DNA of 64,000 nucleotides from HGM12998 sp900756495 (GCA_958477305.1 CAUEFI010000008.1:62001-126000), one strand, 5' to 3'; positions 9,739-19,885 are shown, numbered from the stretch's first letter. Numbers and translations are program-made. The notes: generated by a model not told the origin, from the sequence alone.

Positions 9739-9760
9739 AGATGCCACCTCGTAAAAATAT

Positions 9761-9798
9761 CACAGCGCCGGAACGGGGGATTCCGCTCCGGCGCTGTG
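9761..9798 (-). terminator. Terminator of gltBD
   Basis: A perfect 12-bp inverted repeat, CACAGCGCCGGA (9761-9772) with TCCGGCGCTGTG (9787-9798), loop of 14. On the minus strand, just after gltD, it is followed by TGATATTTTTAC. Confidence 0.85.
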
Positions 9799-9804
9799 TA
9801 AATG

Positions 9805-11262
9805 TTACAGATTGGTATACCCCATCAAATACTCATCCACCTCACGGGCGGCAGATCGTCCCTCCTGGATGGCCCACACCACCAGGGACTGGCCCCGATG
9901 CATGTCGCCCGCTGTAAAGACCTTGGGCACACTGGTGGCGTACTTCCCTGCCTCGGTCCGTACCACAGTGCGGGGGGTAAGCTCCACACCGAATGCCTCG
10001 GCCACATAGCTCTGGCAGCCCAAGAAGCCGGCGGCAATGAGCAGAAGATCGCAGGGCAGCTTTTCTTCGCTGCCCGTCACAGGCTTTAAGTCGGTCCCCA
10101 GCTTGACAGTCTTTACGCCGGTCAAGTTCCCCTTCCCGTCAGAAAGGAGCTCGGTGACCGTGGTCTGATAGATCCGGGGATCCTTTCCAAAGACAGCGAT
10201 GGCCTCCTCCTGTCCGTAGTCCGTCTTACAAATCCGGGGCCATTCGGGCCACGGGTTGTTCTCTGCGCGCCTGTCGGGAGCCTTGGGCATCATCTCCAAC
10301 TGAATCACACTCTTACAGCCATGGCGGATAGAGGTGCCCACACAGTCGTTGCCGGTGTCGCCTCCCCCGATGATGACCACGTTCTTTCCCTTCGCGTCCA
10401 CATAGCTCTTGTCGGCCAGATTGGAGTTGAGCAGACTCTTGGTGGTGGACTTCAGAAAATCAACCGCAAAGTAGACTCCCTTTACATCTCTTCCCATCAC
10501 GTTCAAGTCTCGGGGATTAGAGGCCCCACAGCAGAGAATGACGGCGTCATAGCGCTCCAGCAGCTCCCCGGCCTTTTTATCCTTTCCCACGTCGGTTCTG
10601 GTGACAAACTCCACCCCCTCGGCGGCCATCAGGTCCACACGCCGCTGGACAATCCGCTTCTCCAGCTTCATATTGGGGATGCCGTACATCAGCAGGCCTC
10701 CAATCCGATCCTCCCGCTCGAAGACGGTGATGCTGTGCCCCCGCTGGTTGAGCTGATCGGCGGCGGCCAGGCCGGAGGGGCCGGATCCCACCACCGCAAC
10801 TCGCTTGCCTGTGCGCACCTTGGGCACCCGCGGTCTGACCAGCCCGCGCTCCCATCCGTCCTCCACGATCCCCAGCTCGTTCTCTTTGACGGTCACTGGG
10901 TCTCCGTTGAGTCCACAGGTACAGGCAGCTTCACACAGCGCAGGGCAGACCCGGCCGGTAAATTCAGGAAAATTGTTGGTCTTGCGCAGACGTTCCAGCG
11001 CATGGGCAAAATTTCCAGTATAGACCAGGTCGTTCCACTCGGGAACCAGGTTGTGGAGCGGACAGCCGGACACCATGCCGTTCAGCACGGCGCCGGACTG
11101 GCAGAAGGGTACGCCGCACTCCATGCAGCGGGCGCCTTGACGGCGGCGCTCCTCCCGGGAGAGAAGCGGATGGAACTCACGAAAATGCCGAATGCGTTCC
11201 TTGGGGAACTCGGCCGGGTTCCCCTGGCGCTGATATTCCAAAAATCCGGTGGGCTTGCCCAT
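9805..11262 (-). CDS. gltD: Glutamate synthase (NADPH) small subunit
   Basis: Feeds electrons from NAD(P)H through FAD and [4Fe-4S] clusters to the large subunit GltB for glutamine + 2-oxoglutarate to 2 glutamate. 485 residues, normal length. N-terminal cysteine-rich Fe-S domain (ARCMECGVPFC, SGCPLHNLVPEW, VCPALCEAACT), then the FAD-binding motif VAVVGSGPSGLAAADQL and the NAD(P)H-binding motif VIIGGGDTGNDCVGTS, ending with TAGDMHRGQSLVVWAI. Its start codon overlaps the gltB stop (TAATG), so the two are translationally coupled. Confidence 0.97.
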   Translation of the reverse strand: MGKPTGFLEYQRQGNPAEFPKERIRHFREFHPLLSREERRRQGARCMECGVPFCQSGAVLNGMVSGCPLHNLVPEWNDLVYTGNFAHALERLRKTNNFPEFTGRVCPALCEAACTCGLNGDPVTVKENELGIVEDGWERGLVRPRVPKVRTGKRVAVVGSGPSGLAAADQLNQRGHSITVFEREDRIGGLLMYGIPNMKLEKRIVQRRVDLMAAEGVEFVTRTDVGKDKKAGELLERYDAVILCCGASNPRDLNVMGRDVKGVYFAVDFLKSTTKSLLNSNLADKSYVDAKGKNVVIIGGGDTGNDCVGTSIRHGCKSVIQLEMMPKAPDRRAENNPWPEWPRICKTDYGQEEAIAVFGKDPRIYQTTVTELLSDGKGNLTGVKTVKLGTDLKPVTGSEEKLPCDLLLIAAGFLGCQSYVAEAFGVELTPRTVVRTEAGKYATSVPKVFTAGDMHRGQSLVVWAIQEGRSAAREVDEYLMGYTNL

Positions 11263-14200
11263 TACTGCTCCCCTCCTCTCGTGTTGACATAGAACGCCTC
11301 CACTTCGGCCTGCTCCCGGCTCATCCCCTTCTCCTCAAGCTGGGCGATGGTGCGGAGCATGCGGTCGTAATCGTGAGGCGTGATCTTCTTAAAGTTGGGC
11401 AGCAGCTCTTCGAAGCGGGCGAGAATTTCTGTGCCTCTGGCGGAGCCTGTAGCCGCGACGTGCTCTTGAATCAGCGCCTTCAGCTCAGCGATGTCGTGCT
11501 TCTCGGTGACCAGATCCATGCTCACCAGCTCCTTGTTGAGGCGCATATACAGATCCCGCCGCTCGTCCAGGACATAGGCCACACCGCCCGACATGCCGGC
11601 GGCAAAGTTTTTGCCGGTTCGGCCCAGCACCACTACCTTGCCGCCGGTCATATACTCGCAGCCGTGGTCGCCCACGCCCTCCACAACAGCGACGGCTCCC
11701 GAGTTGCGTACGCAGAATCGCTCTCCTGCCGCGCCGGAGATAAAGGCCTTTCCACTGGTGGCCCCATACAGGGCTACATTGCCCACGATGATGTTGTCCC
11801 CCGCCTGGAAAGCGCTCCCCTCGGGTGGATAGACCACCAGCTTGCCACCGGAGAGTCCCTTGCCGAAGTAGTCGTTGGAGTCGCCCTCCAGTTCCAGCGT
11901 CAGCCCCTTCGGAATAAAGGCGCCAAAGGACTGTCCGCCTCCGCCAGTGCATTTGACTGTGAAGGTGTCCTCCGGCAGCGTATCGCCGTGGAGGCGGGTG
12001 ATATCAGAGCCCAAAATAGTGCCCAACGTCCGGTCGGTGGAGGTAACAGGGAGCTCCAGGCGGCGCTTTTCCCCCTTCTCCAGGGCCCCCTTGAGCTTTT
12101 TCTCCAGTACGCTCAGATCCACCGTCTTCTCCAGTTCAAAGTCAAAGACGTCATTGGGGTCAAAGTGGGTCTTGACGTCGCCGCTGCCGGCATAGGGATT
12201 GTCCAGAATGGCCGAGAGATCCACGGTGGCAGCCCGTTCATTGACGGCGTGCTCCCGTACCTTCAGAAGATCGGTGCGGCCCACCAGCTCCTCTACGGTG
12301 CGCACGCCCAGCCGCGCCATGTGTTCCCGCAGCTCCTGGGCGATAAAACGCATAAAATTGACCACATACTCAGGCTTTCCCCGGAAGCGCCCCCTCAGCT
12401 CCGGATTCTGGGTGGCCACACCCACGGGACAGGTGTCCAGATTGCACACCCGCATCATCACACAGCCCATGGTCACCAGGGGCGCGGTAGCAAATCCGAA
12501 CTCCTCAGCCCCCAGCATACAGGCGATAGCCACGTCCCGGCCGGACATCAGCTTTCCGTCCGTCTCTACCACTACCCGGGAACGCAGGTCATTTTGAATC
12601 AGTGTCTGATGGGTCTCGGCCAATCCCAGCTCCCAAGGTAGGCCGGCGTTGTGGATGGAGGTGCGGGGGGCGGCGCCGGTGCCGCCGTCATAGCCCGAGA
12701 TTAAAACCACCTGGGCCCCGGCCTTGGCTACGCCGGCGGCGATAGTGCCCACCCCCGCCTCGCTGACCAGCTTCACCGAGATGCGGGCGCTCCGGTTGGC
12801 GTTCTTTAAGTCATAAATCAGCTGGGCCAAGTCCTCAATGGAGTAAATGTCATGGTGAGGCGGCGGGGAAATCAGGGTAACGCCGGGCGTGGAGTGGCGG
12901 CACTTTGCAATCCAGGGATAGACCTTTCCGGCAGGCAGGTGCCCGCCCTCGCCGGGCTTGGCCCCCTGGGCCATTTTGATCTGGATCTCCTTGGCGCTCA
13001 CAAGGTACTCGCTGGTAACGCCGAAGCGGCCGGAGGCCACTTGCTTGATGGCCGAATTCCGGGCCGGATCCTTCAGGCGGTCGGGCTCCTCGCCTCCCTC
13101 ACCGGAGTTGGACTTGCCTCCCAGCAGATTCATGGCCCTGGCCATACACTCGTGGGCTTCCTGGGAGATGGAGCCATAGCTCATGGCGCCGGTCTTGAAT
13201 CGCTTCACGATAGAGTCCACACTCTCCACCTCATCAATGGGGAGGGGGTTCTCCAGGTATTTCATCTCCATCAGTCCCCGGAGGGTATGGGGTTTGGTCT
13301 CGTCATCCACCAGGGTGGTATACTGCTTGAAAAGGCCGTAGTCTCCCCTCCTGGCCGCCTCCTGAAGCAGGTGAATGGTCTGGGGGTTGTACATGTGATC
13401 CTCCGCCCCGGAGCGGGCCTTATGGGCTCCCAGGGAGTCCAGGGTCAAATCGCTCCCCAGTCCCAGGGGGTCAAAGGCCTTGGAGTGGTTCTTGTCCACC
13501 AGCACCTCAATTTCTTTCAGGCCGATGCCTCCTACTCTGGAGACCGTGTTGGTGAAGTATTCGTCCACCACTTCTCTGTTGATGCCGACGGCCTCGAAAA
13601 TCTGAGCTGACTGGTAGGACTGGATGGTGGAGATACCCATTTTGGAGGCGATCTTCACGATGCCGTGGAGAACGGCTGCATTATAGTCGGCCACAGCGGC
13701 ATGGAACTCCTTATCCAGCAGGCCATCCTCAATGAGCTCCACAATGGTCTCCTGGGCCAGATAGGGGTTGATGGCCCTTGCGCCGTAGCCCAGCAGAGCG
13801 GCGAAGTGGTGCACCTCCCGGGGCTCGGCCGACTCCAGAATGATGGAGATCGCCGTGCGCTTCTTAGTGCGTACCAGGTACCGTTCAATGGCGGATACTG
13901 CCAGCAGGGATGGAATGGCCACATGGTTTTCGTCCACCCCCCGGTCGGACAGGATAACAATATTGGCCCCATTTCGGTAGGCGCGGTCTACCGCTACAAA
14001 CAGCTGATCCAGCGCCCGTTTCAGGGGCGTGTTCTTGTAATAGAGAATAGAGACCGTCTCCACATGGAAGCCGGGCTGCTTCATGGCCTTGATCTTCAGC
14101 AGATCAGTGGAGGTTAGTATGGGGTTCTTCACCTGAAGAACTTTGCAGTTCTCAGCCTTTTCCTGAAGGAGGTTGCCATCATCGCCGATGTATACGGTGG

Positions 14201-15815
14201 TGTCGGTGACAATCTCCTCCCGGATGGCATCGATAGGCGGGTTGGTCACCTGGGCAAACATCTGCTTGAAGTAGCTGAACAGGGGCTGGTCATGGTCGGA
14301 GAGGACGGCCAAAGGAATGTCTACTCCCATGGCCGCTGTGGGCTCCGCTCCAGTACGGGCCATGGGCAGGATTGTATTTCGCACATCCTCATAGGTATAT
14401 CCAAAGGCCTTCTGAAGCCGGGCGCGCTGTTCTTTGGAGGCGCGCTCCACCCGGTGATTGGGTATGGGCAGCTCCTTGAGCTTGACAAGGTTGCGATCCA
14501 GCCACTCGCCATAGGGCTGGCGGGCAGCATAGCGCTCCTTCACCTCGTCGTCGCTGATCACCCGTCCGGCAGCGGTATCCACCAGCAGCATCCGGCCGGG
14601 CTCCAGCCGGGATTTCCGGACAATACGCCCGGGCTCGATATCCAGTACGCCTACCTCGGAGGAGAGGATGAGCTTGTCATCGGCAGTGACATAGTAACGG
14701 GAGGGGCGCAGGCCGTTGCGGTCCAATACTGCTCCCACGATATCGCCGTCAGAGAAGAGGATGGAGGCCGGTCCGTCCCATGGCTCCATCAGAATGGCAT
14801 AGTACTGGTAGAGATCTCTCTTGGAGCGCGAGATGGTCTTATCGTTGGACCAGGGCTCCGGGATGGTAATCATCACCGCCAGAGGCAGGTCCATGCCGCT
14901 CATAACCAGGAACTCCAGGGTGTTGTCCAGCATGGCTGAGTCGGAGCCCGCCACATTGACTACCGGCAGGATTTTGTCCATATCCCTGTCCAGCACGGGG
15001 GCCGACATGGTCTCCTCCCGGGCCAGCATCCGGTCGACGTTGCCCCGGATGGTGTTAATTTCACCATTGTGGAGAATAAAGCGGTTGGGGTGCGCCCGCT
15101 CCCAGGAGGGGTTCGTGTTGGTGGAAAAGCGGGAGTGGACCAGAGCGATGGCGCTCTCATAGTCACTGTCCCGGAGATCCGGATAGAATCTGCGCAGCTG
15201 TCCCACCAGGAACATGCCCTTGTATACGATGGTGCGGCTGGAGAGAGAGACCACATAGGTGTTGTCGTTGGACTGCTCAAAGACGCGGCGGGCCACATAG
15301 AGCTTCCGGTCAAAGGGCAGGCCCCGCTCCACCCCGTCCGGGCGCTTCACAAACCCCTGCTCAATGTAAGGCATCTTGGCCAGAGCCTTGTGGCCCAGGA
15401 TCTCCGGACAGACGGGCACCGTACGCCAGCCCAGGAACTCCATGCCCTCCTTCTCCACAATGATTTCAAACATCTTCTTGGCCTGGCTGCGCCTGAGGGT
15501 GTCCTGGGGAAAGAAGAACATACCAACGCCGTAGTCCCGCTCCCCGCCAAGGGTAAAGTCTAACTTCTTTACAGCTTTGGCAAAGAATTTATGGGAGATC
15601 TGGAGCAGAATACCCACGCCGTCGCCGGTTTTGCCCTCGGCGTCCTTTCCGGCCCGATGCTCCAGCTTCTCCACGATCTTCAGGGCGTCATCCACCGTCT
15701 GGTGGCTCTTCCTGCCCTTGATGTCCACCACGGCTCCGATACCGCAGGCATCGTGCTCAAAGGTAGGATCGTACAGGCCCCGCTGCCGAAATCCCTCGTT
15801 TCTCTCGTTTTCCAT
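11262..15815 (-). CDS. gltB: Glutamate synthase large subunit
   Basis: Glutamine-2-oxoglutarate aminotransferase large subunit, 1517 residues. Starts with a 23-residue propeptide ending HDA before the catalytic cysteine Cys24 (ACGIGAVVDI), the N-terminal nucleophile of the type II glutaminase. The central domain and FMN-binding synthase domain follow (KPGEGGHLPAGKV, SGYDGGTGAAPRTS), then the 3Fe-4S cysteines (GCVMMRVCNLDTCPVG) and the C-terminal beta-helix domain rich in glycine (GNVALYGATSGKAFISG). Ribosome-binding site AAGGGG precedes the ATG. It follows dapL by 48 bases that contain a small GC hairpin, and so may be read from the dapF-dapL transcript. Confidence 0.97.
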   Translation of the reverse strand: MENERNEGFRQRGLYDPTFEHDACGIGAVVDIKGRKSHQTVDDALKIVEKLEHRAGKDAEGKTGDGVGILLQISHKFFAKAVKKLDFTLGGERDYGVGMFFFPQDTLRRSQAKKMFEIIVEKEGMEFLGWRTVPVCPEILGHKALAKMPYIEQGFVKRPDGVERGLPFDRKLYVARRVFEQSNDNTYVVSLSSRTIVYKGMFLVGQLRRFYPDLRDSDYESAIALVHSRFSTNTNPSWERAHPNRFILHNGEINTIRGNVDRMLAREETMSAPVLDRDMDKILPVVNVAGSDSAMLDNTLEFLVMSGMDLPLAVMITIPEPWSNDKTISRSKRDLYQYYAILMEPWDGPASILFSDGDIVGAVLDRNGLRPSRYYVTADDKLILSSEVGVLDIEPGRIVRKSRLEPGRMLLVDTAAGRVISDDEVKERYAARQPYGEWLDRNLVKLKELPIPNHRVERASKEQRARLQKAFGYTYEDVRNTILPMARTGAEPTAAMGVDIPLAVLSDHDQPLFSYFKQMFAQVTNPPIDAIREEIVTDTTVYIGDDGNLLQEKAENCKVLQVKNPILTSTDLLKIKAMKQPGFHVETVSILYYKNTPLKRALDQLFVAVDRAYRNGANIVILSDRGVDENHVAIPSLLAVSAIERYLVRTKKRTAISIILESAEPREVHHFAALLGYGARAINPYLAQETIVELIEDGLLDKEFHAAVADYNAAVLHGIVKIASKMGISTIQSYQSAQIFEAVGINREVVDEYFTNTVSRVGGIGLKEIEVLVDKNHSKAFDPLGLGSDLTLDSLGAHKARSGAEDHMYNPQTIHLLQEAARRGDYGLFKQYTTLVDDETKPHTLRGLMEMKYLENPLPIDEVESVDSIVKRFKTGAMSYGSISQEAHECMARAMNLLGGKSNSGEGGEEPDRLKDPARNSAIKQVASGRFGVTSEYLVSAKEIQIKMAQGAKPGEGGHLPAGKVYPWIAKCRHSTPGVTLISPPPHHDIYSIEDLAQLIYDLKNANRSARISVKLVSEAGVGTIAAGVAKAGAQVVLISGYDGGTGAAPRTSIHNAGLPWELGLAETHQTLIQNDLRSRVVVETDGKLMSGRDVAIACMLGAEEFGFATAPLVTMGCVMMRVCNLDTCPVGVATQNPELRGRFRGKPEYVVNFMRFIAQELREHMARLGVRTVEELVGRTDLLKVREHAVNERAATVDLSAILDNPYAGSGDVKTHFDPNDVFDFELEKTVDLSVLEKKLKGALEKGEKRRLELPVTSTDRTLGTILGSDITRLHGDTLPEDTFTVKCTGGGGQSFGAFIPKGLTLELEGDSNDYFGKGLSGGKLVVYPPEGSAFQAGDNIIVGNVALYGATSGKAFISGAAGERFCVRNSGAVAVVEGVGDHGCEYMTGGKVVVLGRTGKNFAAGMSGGVAYVLDERRDLYMRLNKELVSMDLVTEKHDIAELKALIQEHVAATGSARGTEILARFEELLPNFKKITPHDYDRMLRTIAQLEEKGMSREQAEVEAFYVNTRGGEQ

Positions 15816-15863
15816 GATGTAAACCCCTTTCCGGGTGGAATACGGGCGGCCCCCCGCCCGCTG

Positions 15864-17084
15864 CTACAGAATTGCCTTGATCCGCTCCACAGCCTCCTCC
15901 GTGGCTGCCGCGTCTCCAAAGGCAGTGAGGCGGATGTATCCCTCTCCGCTGGGACCGAAGCCTGCACCGGGCGTGGTCACCACACAGGCCTCGCGGAGCA
16001 GCTTGTCGAAAAAGTCCCACGATCCCAGGCTCTCCGGCGTCTGGCACCAGATATAGGGGGCATTGATTCCGCCGTACACCGTCAGGCCGGCGGCACTCAG
16101 CCCCTCCCGGATCATTCTGGCATTGTTCAGATAGTAGCCGATTGCCTCGTGAATCTGCTTTTGTCCCTCGGGCGTGAAGGTGGCCTCCGCCGCCCGCTGA
16201 ATCACATAGGGTACGCCGTTGAACTTGGTACTCTGACGGCGGGCCCACATGGCGTTCAGGCTGGCTCCCCCCCGCTCCAGCGCCTTGGGTACCACCGTAT
16301 AGGCACAGCGGTTGCCGGTAAATCCGGCCGTTTTGGAAAAGGAGCGGAACTCAATGGCGCATGTCTTGGCTCCCTCAATCTCAAAGATGGAGTGCGGGAT
16401 CTCCGGATCGGTAATAAATGCCTCATAGGCACTGTCGAATAGAATGACGCTGTCATTGGCATTGGCGTAGTCCACCCATGCCTTGAGCTGCTCCCTGGTG
16501 GCCACGGCGCCGGTCGGATTGTTGGGGAAACAGAGATAAATCAAATCCACTTTACACTTGGGCAATGCCGGGGAAAAAGCGTTTTCCGCTGTACAGGGCA
16601 TATAGACCAGCTTATTCCAGCAGCCCAGAGCGGCATCGTAGTCGCCGGCCCGGCCTGCCATAGCGTTGGTGTCCACATAAACGGGATAGACCGGATCGCA
16701 CACCGCCACCACATTGTCCACCGAGAAGATATCGCCGATGTTGCCGCAGTCGCTCTTCGCCCCGTCGGAGACAAAGATCTCCGTATCCTCCAGATGCACG
16801 CCGGAGGCCCTGTAGGAATCCCGGATGGCGAAGCGCAGGAAATCATAGGTGCAGTTGGTCTCCTCGCAGTAGCCCCGGAACGTATCCTTGCGCCCCATCT
16901 CCTCCGTGGCCTTATGCATCGCCTCAATCACGGCAGGCGCCAGCGGCAGCGTCACATCCCCAATCCCCAGCCGGATCAGCGGCATGGGAGGATTTTGGGC
17001 GGCAAAGGCCCTGGTACGCCGGCCAATTTCAGGGAACAGGTAGCCCCCGGGCAGCTTCTGGTAATTGATATTAATCTGTGCCAT
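15864..17084 (-). CDS. dapL: LL-diaminopimelate aminotransferase
   Basis: PLP-dependent class I/II aminotransferase that converts tetrahydrodipicolinate and glutamate directly to LL-diaminopimelate, a one-step bypass of the succinylase/acetylase branches of lysine and peptidoglycan synthesis. 406 residues. The N-terminus NINYQKLPGGYLFPEIGRR is diagnostic for DapL. The PLP lysine lies in FRSFSKTAGFTGNRCAYT; SDGAKSDCGNI and FPNNPTGAV are also conserved. Its start overlaps the end of dapF by 14 bases. Supplying glutamate next door (gltBD) makes metabolic sense because DapL uses glutamate as amino donor. Confidence 0.95.
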   Translation of the reverse strand: MAQININYQKLPGGYLFPEIGRRTRAFAAQNPPMPLIRLGIGDVTLPLAPAVIEAMHKATEEMGRKDTFRGYCEETNCTYDFLRFAIRDSYRASGVHLEDTEIFVSDGAKSDCGNIGDIFSVDNVVAVCDPVYPVYVDTNAMAGRAGDYDAALGCWNKLVYMPCTAENAFSPALPKCKVDLIYLCFPNNPTGAVATREQLKAWVDYANANDSVILFDSAYEAFITDPEIPHSIFEIEGAKTCAIEFRSFSKTAGFTGNRCAYTVVPKALERGGASLNAMWARRQSTKFNGVPYVIQRAAEATFTPEGQKQIHEAIGYYLNNARMIREGLSAAGLTVYGGINAPYIWCQTPESLGSWDFFDKLLREACVVTTPGAGFGPSGEGYIRLTAFGDAAATEEAVERIKAIL

Positions 17085-17871
17085 TCTCGAACTCTCCTTT
17101 GAATACGGTCACGGCAGGACCGGTCATATAAATGTGCTGGTTCTCCGACCAGCGGATTTGAAGTACTCCTCCCCGGAGCCGGACGGCGGCGTCCCTGTCT
17201 GCCAAGCCGGCCGATACGGCGGCGGCCAGCGCGGCGCAGGCCCCTGTGCCGCAGGCCAGGGTCTCCCCGCTCCCCCGCTCCCAAACCCGCATGTTCAGGC
17301 TGTCACGGGAGAGGACCTCAACAAACTCGGCATTGGTGCGTCCGAGGAAACTGGAATGGCATTCGAAGCGCGGCCCCAGCTCCTCCAGCTTCAATTCGCC
17401 GATGCCATCCAGAAAGACCACCGCGTGGGGGTTGCCCATAGATACCGGATATACGGTGTAGTTCATACCCAGTATGGGCAGGATTCTGACGTGATCCAAA
17501 ACGGGTATTCCCATGTCCACCGTCACCTCCTCCACCTGGCCCTCCTTTGGGCGCAGGGCGAGGAATTTTACCCCGGACGCAGTCTCCACGCTCAAGGCCG
17601 TCTTTTTCGTCAGGCCCTGGTCGTATACAAATTTACCCAAGCAGCGGATACCGTTGCCGCACATCGCTCCCTCAGAACCGTCGGCATTGAACATCCGCAT
17701 TTTAAAATCAGCCGTCTCTGACGGCCCGATACAGATTAGGCCGTCTCCCCCTACTCCAAAGTGGCGGTCGGACAGCCGCCGGGCCAGAGCCGGCAATCCC
17801 TCCGGCTCCCCCTCCATACAGTTGAGATAGATGTAGTCGTTCCCCAGGCCGTGCATCTTGGTAAATTTCAT
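17071..17871 (-). CDS. dapF: Diaminopimelate epimerase
   Basis: Converts LL- to meso-diaminopimelate for lysine and peptidoglycan. 266 residues from MKFTKMHGLGNDYIY. Both catalytic cysteines are present in AMCGNGIRCLG and LACGTGACAA. The ATG at 17871 is preceded by GGAGG at a spacing of 8; an ATG 15 bases upstream would place that site inside the coding sequence and is rejected. Forms dapF-dapL-gltB-gltD on the minus strand. Confidence 0.95.
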   Translation of the reverse strand: MKFTKMHGLGNDYIYLNCMEGEPEGLPALARRLSDRHFGVGGDGLICIGPSETADFKMRMFNADGSEGAMCGNGIRCLGKFVYDQGLTKKTALSVETASGVKFLALRPKEGQVEEVTVDMGIPVLDHVRILPILGMNYTVYPVSMGNPHAVVFLDGIGELKLEELGPRFECHSSFLGRTNAEFVEVLSRDSLNMRVWERGSGETLACGTGACAALAAAVSAGLADRDAAVRLRGGVLQIRWSENQHIYMTGPAVTVFKGEFENGTD

Positions 17872-17894
17872 TTCAGCCACCTCCATAGACAGCG

Positions 17895-17922
17895 GCGGCG
17901 GCAGTCACCAGACTGCCGCCGC
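17895..17922 (-). repeat. Strong 12-bp hairpin between the ANTAR gene and dapF
   Basis: GCGGCGGCAGTC (17895-17906) pairs perfectly with GACTGCCGCCGC (17911-17922) with a 4-base loop. Neither strand has a T-run after it. It lies 24 bases before the dapF start on the minus strand, so it may be a T-less terminator of the ANTAR gene or a processing/attenuation structure in the dapF leader. Confidence 0.55.
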
Positions 17923-17968
17923 AAGACAGCTTCTGCGTTGTCTTTCTCGCTGTTTCAATGTATGTGGC

Positions 17969-18505
17969 CTACATGCCTTCTAAAACCAACTGGGCCGTCT
18001 GGATCATCTTGGCTCCGCTGTCCATGCTCCGCTTCTGGAGGAAGCGGTGGGCCTGTTCCTCCGTCATTCCATGGCGCTCCATCAACAGCTGCTTGGCCTG
18101 ATCGATGACCGCCTTTTCCTCAGCGCTGCGGCGCGGCTTAACAAATTTCTCCAACCGGTGCCCCACTTGGAGGAGCATCCGCACCGAGGCGATGAGATCC
18201 CCTTTGGAGACAGGGGAGGCCAGCTTGAATATATCGTCGCTCTGACACAGGTCCAGCATCCCCTGGACCGCTACCATCAGCATGGCGCAGGTGGGCGGCA
18301 GATCTTCAAAGAGGCCCTCGGCCGACTCGTCGGAAAACTTGTAGCCGCAGACTACTGTGGTGATGTGCTGCTTGTTTACCGCCCGCTTGACCTGATCGGC
18401 GGACTTGCAGACGATACAGGCCGCTGTACCCGAGGTCTCCAGAATCTCCTTGACACGCCAGCAGCTCTTGTCGCTTTCAAAGGCTACAATCACCTTGTCC
18501 ATCAC
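17969..18505 (-). CDS. ANTAR-domain RNA-binding antitermination regulator downstream of glnA
   Basis: 178 residues with a receiver-like N-terminal domain (MDKVIVAFESDKSCWRVKEI; the usual phospho-acceptor region is poorly kept) and a C-terminal ANTAR domain of three helices (SAEEKAVIDQAKQLLMERH, MTEEQAHRFLQKRSMDSG). ANTAR proteins such as NasR, EutV and AmiR bind small hexaloop RNA hairpins and prevent transcription termination. The gene follows glnA by 48 bases on the same strand, a known clostridial arrangement, and glnA has a terminator in its leader, the natural target. The start is either GTG at 18505 or the next codon ATG; AAGGAG lies 10-13 bases upstream. Confidence 0.85.
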   Translation of the reverse strand: MMDKVIVAFESDKSCWRVKEILETSGTAACIVCKSADQVKRAVNKQHITTVVCGYKFSDESAEGLFEDLPPTCAMLMVAVQGMLDLCQSDDIFKLASPVSKGDLIASVRMLLQVGHRLEKFVKPRRSAEEKAVIDQAKQLLMERHGMTEEQAHRFLQKRSMDSGAKMIQTAQLVLEGM

Positions 18506-18553
18506 ACTCTATCAACTCCTTCTCAGTAAGGAGTACGCGAAACGCCTCACCAA

Positions 18554-19885
18554 TTAATAGTTGATGATATATTTCTCCCGCTCCCAGGAGCTGACGCGGG
18601 TGCGGTACTCGTCCCACTCCTTCATCTTACCTTCAATGTAGTTTTCCGCCACGTGAGTCCCCAGCGTATCCATAACCAACTGATCCGCCTGCATGGCCTT
18701 AATCGCCTCTTCCAGGGATCCGGGCAGGCTGTCAATGCCTCTGTCGCTCCGGGCGGCGGCGTCCATTTCGAAGATATTTTCCGTAATCTCGGGAGGCGGG
18801 GTCATCCCCTTTTCGATGCCGTCCAGTCCGGCGGCCAGACAGACGGCCAGCTCCAAATAGGGGTTGCAGCAGGGATCCGGGCTGCGCAGCTCCACGCGGG
18901 TAGCCTGCCCCCGGGAGGCCGGGATACGGATCAGGGCGGAGCGGTTGGAGGCCGACCAAGCCAGATAGCAAGGGGCCTCGTAACCGGGAACCAGGCGCTT
19001 ATAGGAGTTAACCAGAGGATTGGTAATGGCGGCCATTCCCTTTACATGGGCCAGAATGCCGGCAATAAAGGAGTAGGCCTCTTTAGAGAGTTCCTTTTCT
19101 CCGTTGGGATCGTAGAAGACATTCTTACCGTTCCTGAACAGAGACATATTGGTGTGCATACCGGATCCATTGATGCCGAAGATGGGCTTGGGCATAAAGG
19201 TGGCATGGAGCCCGTTCTTCTGGGCCAGTGTCTTTACCGCCAGCTTGAAGGTCATGATGTTATCCGCAGTATGGAGTGCATCCTCGTATTTGAAGTCGAT
19301 CTCGTGCTGCCCCTCGGCAACTTCATGATGAGATGCCTCAATCTCAAACCCCATCTGCTCCAGCGCCATACAGATTTCACGGCGGGTCCCTTCACCGTGA
19401 TCCAGAGGTCCCAGATCGAAATATCCTGCCTCGTCATTGGTCTTGGTGGTGGGCTTGCCCTCATCATCGGTCTGGAACAGGAAAAATTCGGCCTCCGGGC
19501 CCACGTTGAAAGCGTCGTAGCCCATTTCGGCGGCCTTCTTCAGCACGCGTTTGAGCACGCCTCGGGGGTCGCCTACAAAGGGTGTCCCATCGGGATTATA
19601 TACGTCGCAGATCAGGCGGGCCACCTTGCCGTGCTGGGGACGCCAGGGAAAGATGACAAAGGAATTCAGGTCGGGATACAGGTACTGGTCGGACTCATCA
19701 ATGCGGACGAAGCCCTCGATGGAGGAGCCGTCAAACATCATCTTGTTGTCCAGCGCCTTTTCAACCTGCGAGGCAGTGATTGCAACATTTTTAAGCTGAC
19801 CGAAGATATCGGTAAACTGGAGGCGGACAAATTCAATATCCTCCTCTTTCACAATGCGCATAATATCTTCCTTGGTATACGCCAT
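18554..19885 (-). CDS. glnA: Glutamine synthetase type I
   Basis: ATP-dependent glutamate + ammonia to glutamine, 443 residues, the short GSI-alpha form. Visible motifs: MFDGSSIEGFVRIDESD (latch/N-terminal signature), VGPEAEFFLF, NGSGMHTNMSLF near the metal site, and NSYKRLVPGYEAPCYLAWS around the ammonium/glutamate site. There is no adenylylation-loop insertion pattern, consistent with feedback control as in Bacillus. Transcribed from a consensus promoter through a leader terminator, with the ANTAR gene behind it. Confidence 0.97.
   Translation of the reverse strand: MAYTKEDIMRIVKEEDIEFVRLQFTDIFGQLKNVAITASQVEKALDNKMMFDGSSIEGFVRIDESDQYLYPDLNSFVIFPWRPQHGKVARLICDVYNPDGTPFVGDPRGVLKRVLKKAAEMGYDAFNVGPEAEFFLFQTDDEGKPTTKTNDEAGYFDLGPLDHGEGTRREICMALEQMGFEIEASHHEVAEGQHEIDFKYEDALHTADNIMTFKLAVKTLAQKNGLHATFMPKPIFGINGSGMHTNMSLFRNGKNVFYDPNGEKELSKEAYSFIAGILAHVKGMAAITNPLVNSYKRLVPGYEAPCYLAWSASNRSALIRIPASRGQATRVELRSPDPCCNPYLELAVCLAAGLDGIEKGMTPPPEITENIFEMDAAARSDRGIDSLPGSLEEAIKAMQADQLVMDTLGTHVAENYIEGKMKEWDEYRTRVSSWEREKYIINY

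Noticed and set aside
17895..17922. A standard rho-independent terminator after the ANTAR gene
   Set aside because: The stem is perfect but no T-run follows on either strand, so it is listed only as a hairpin.
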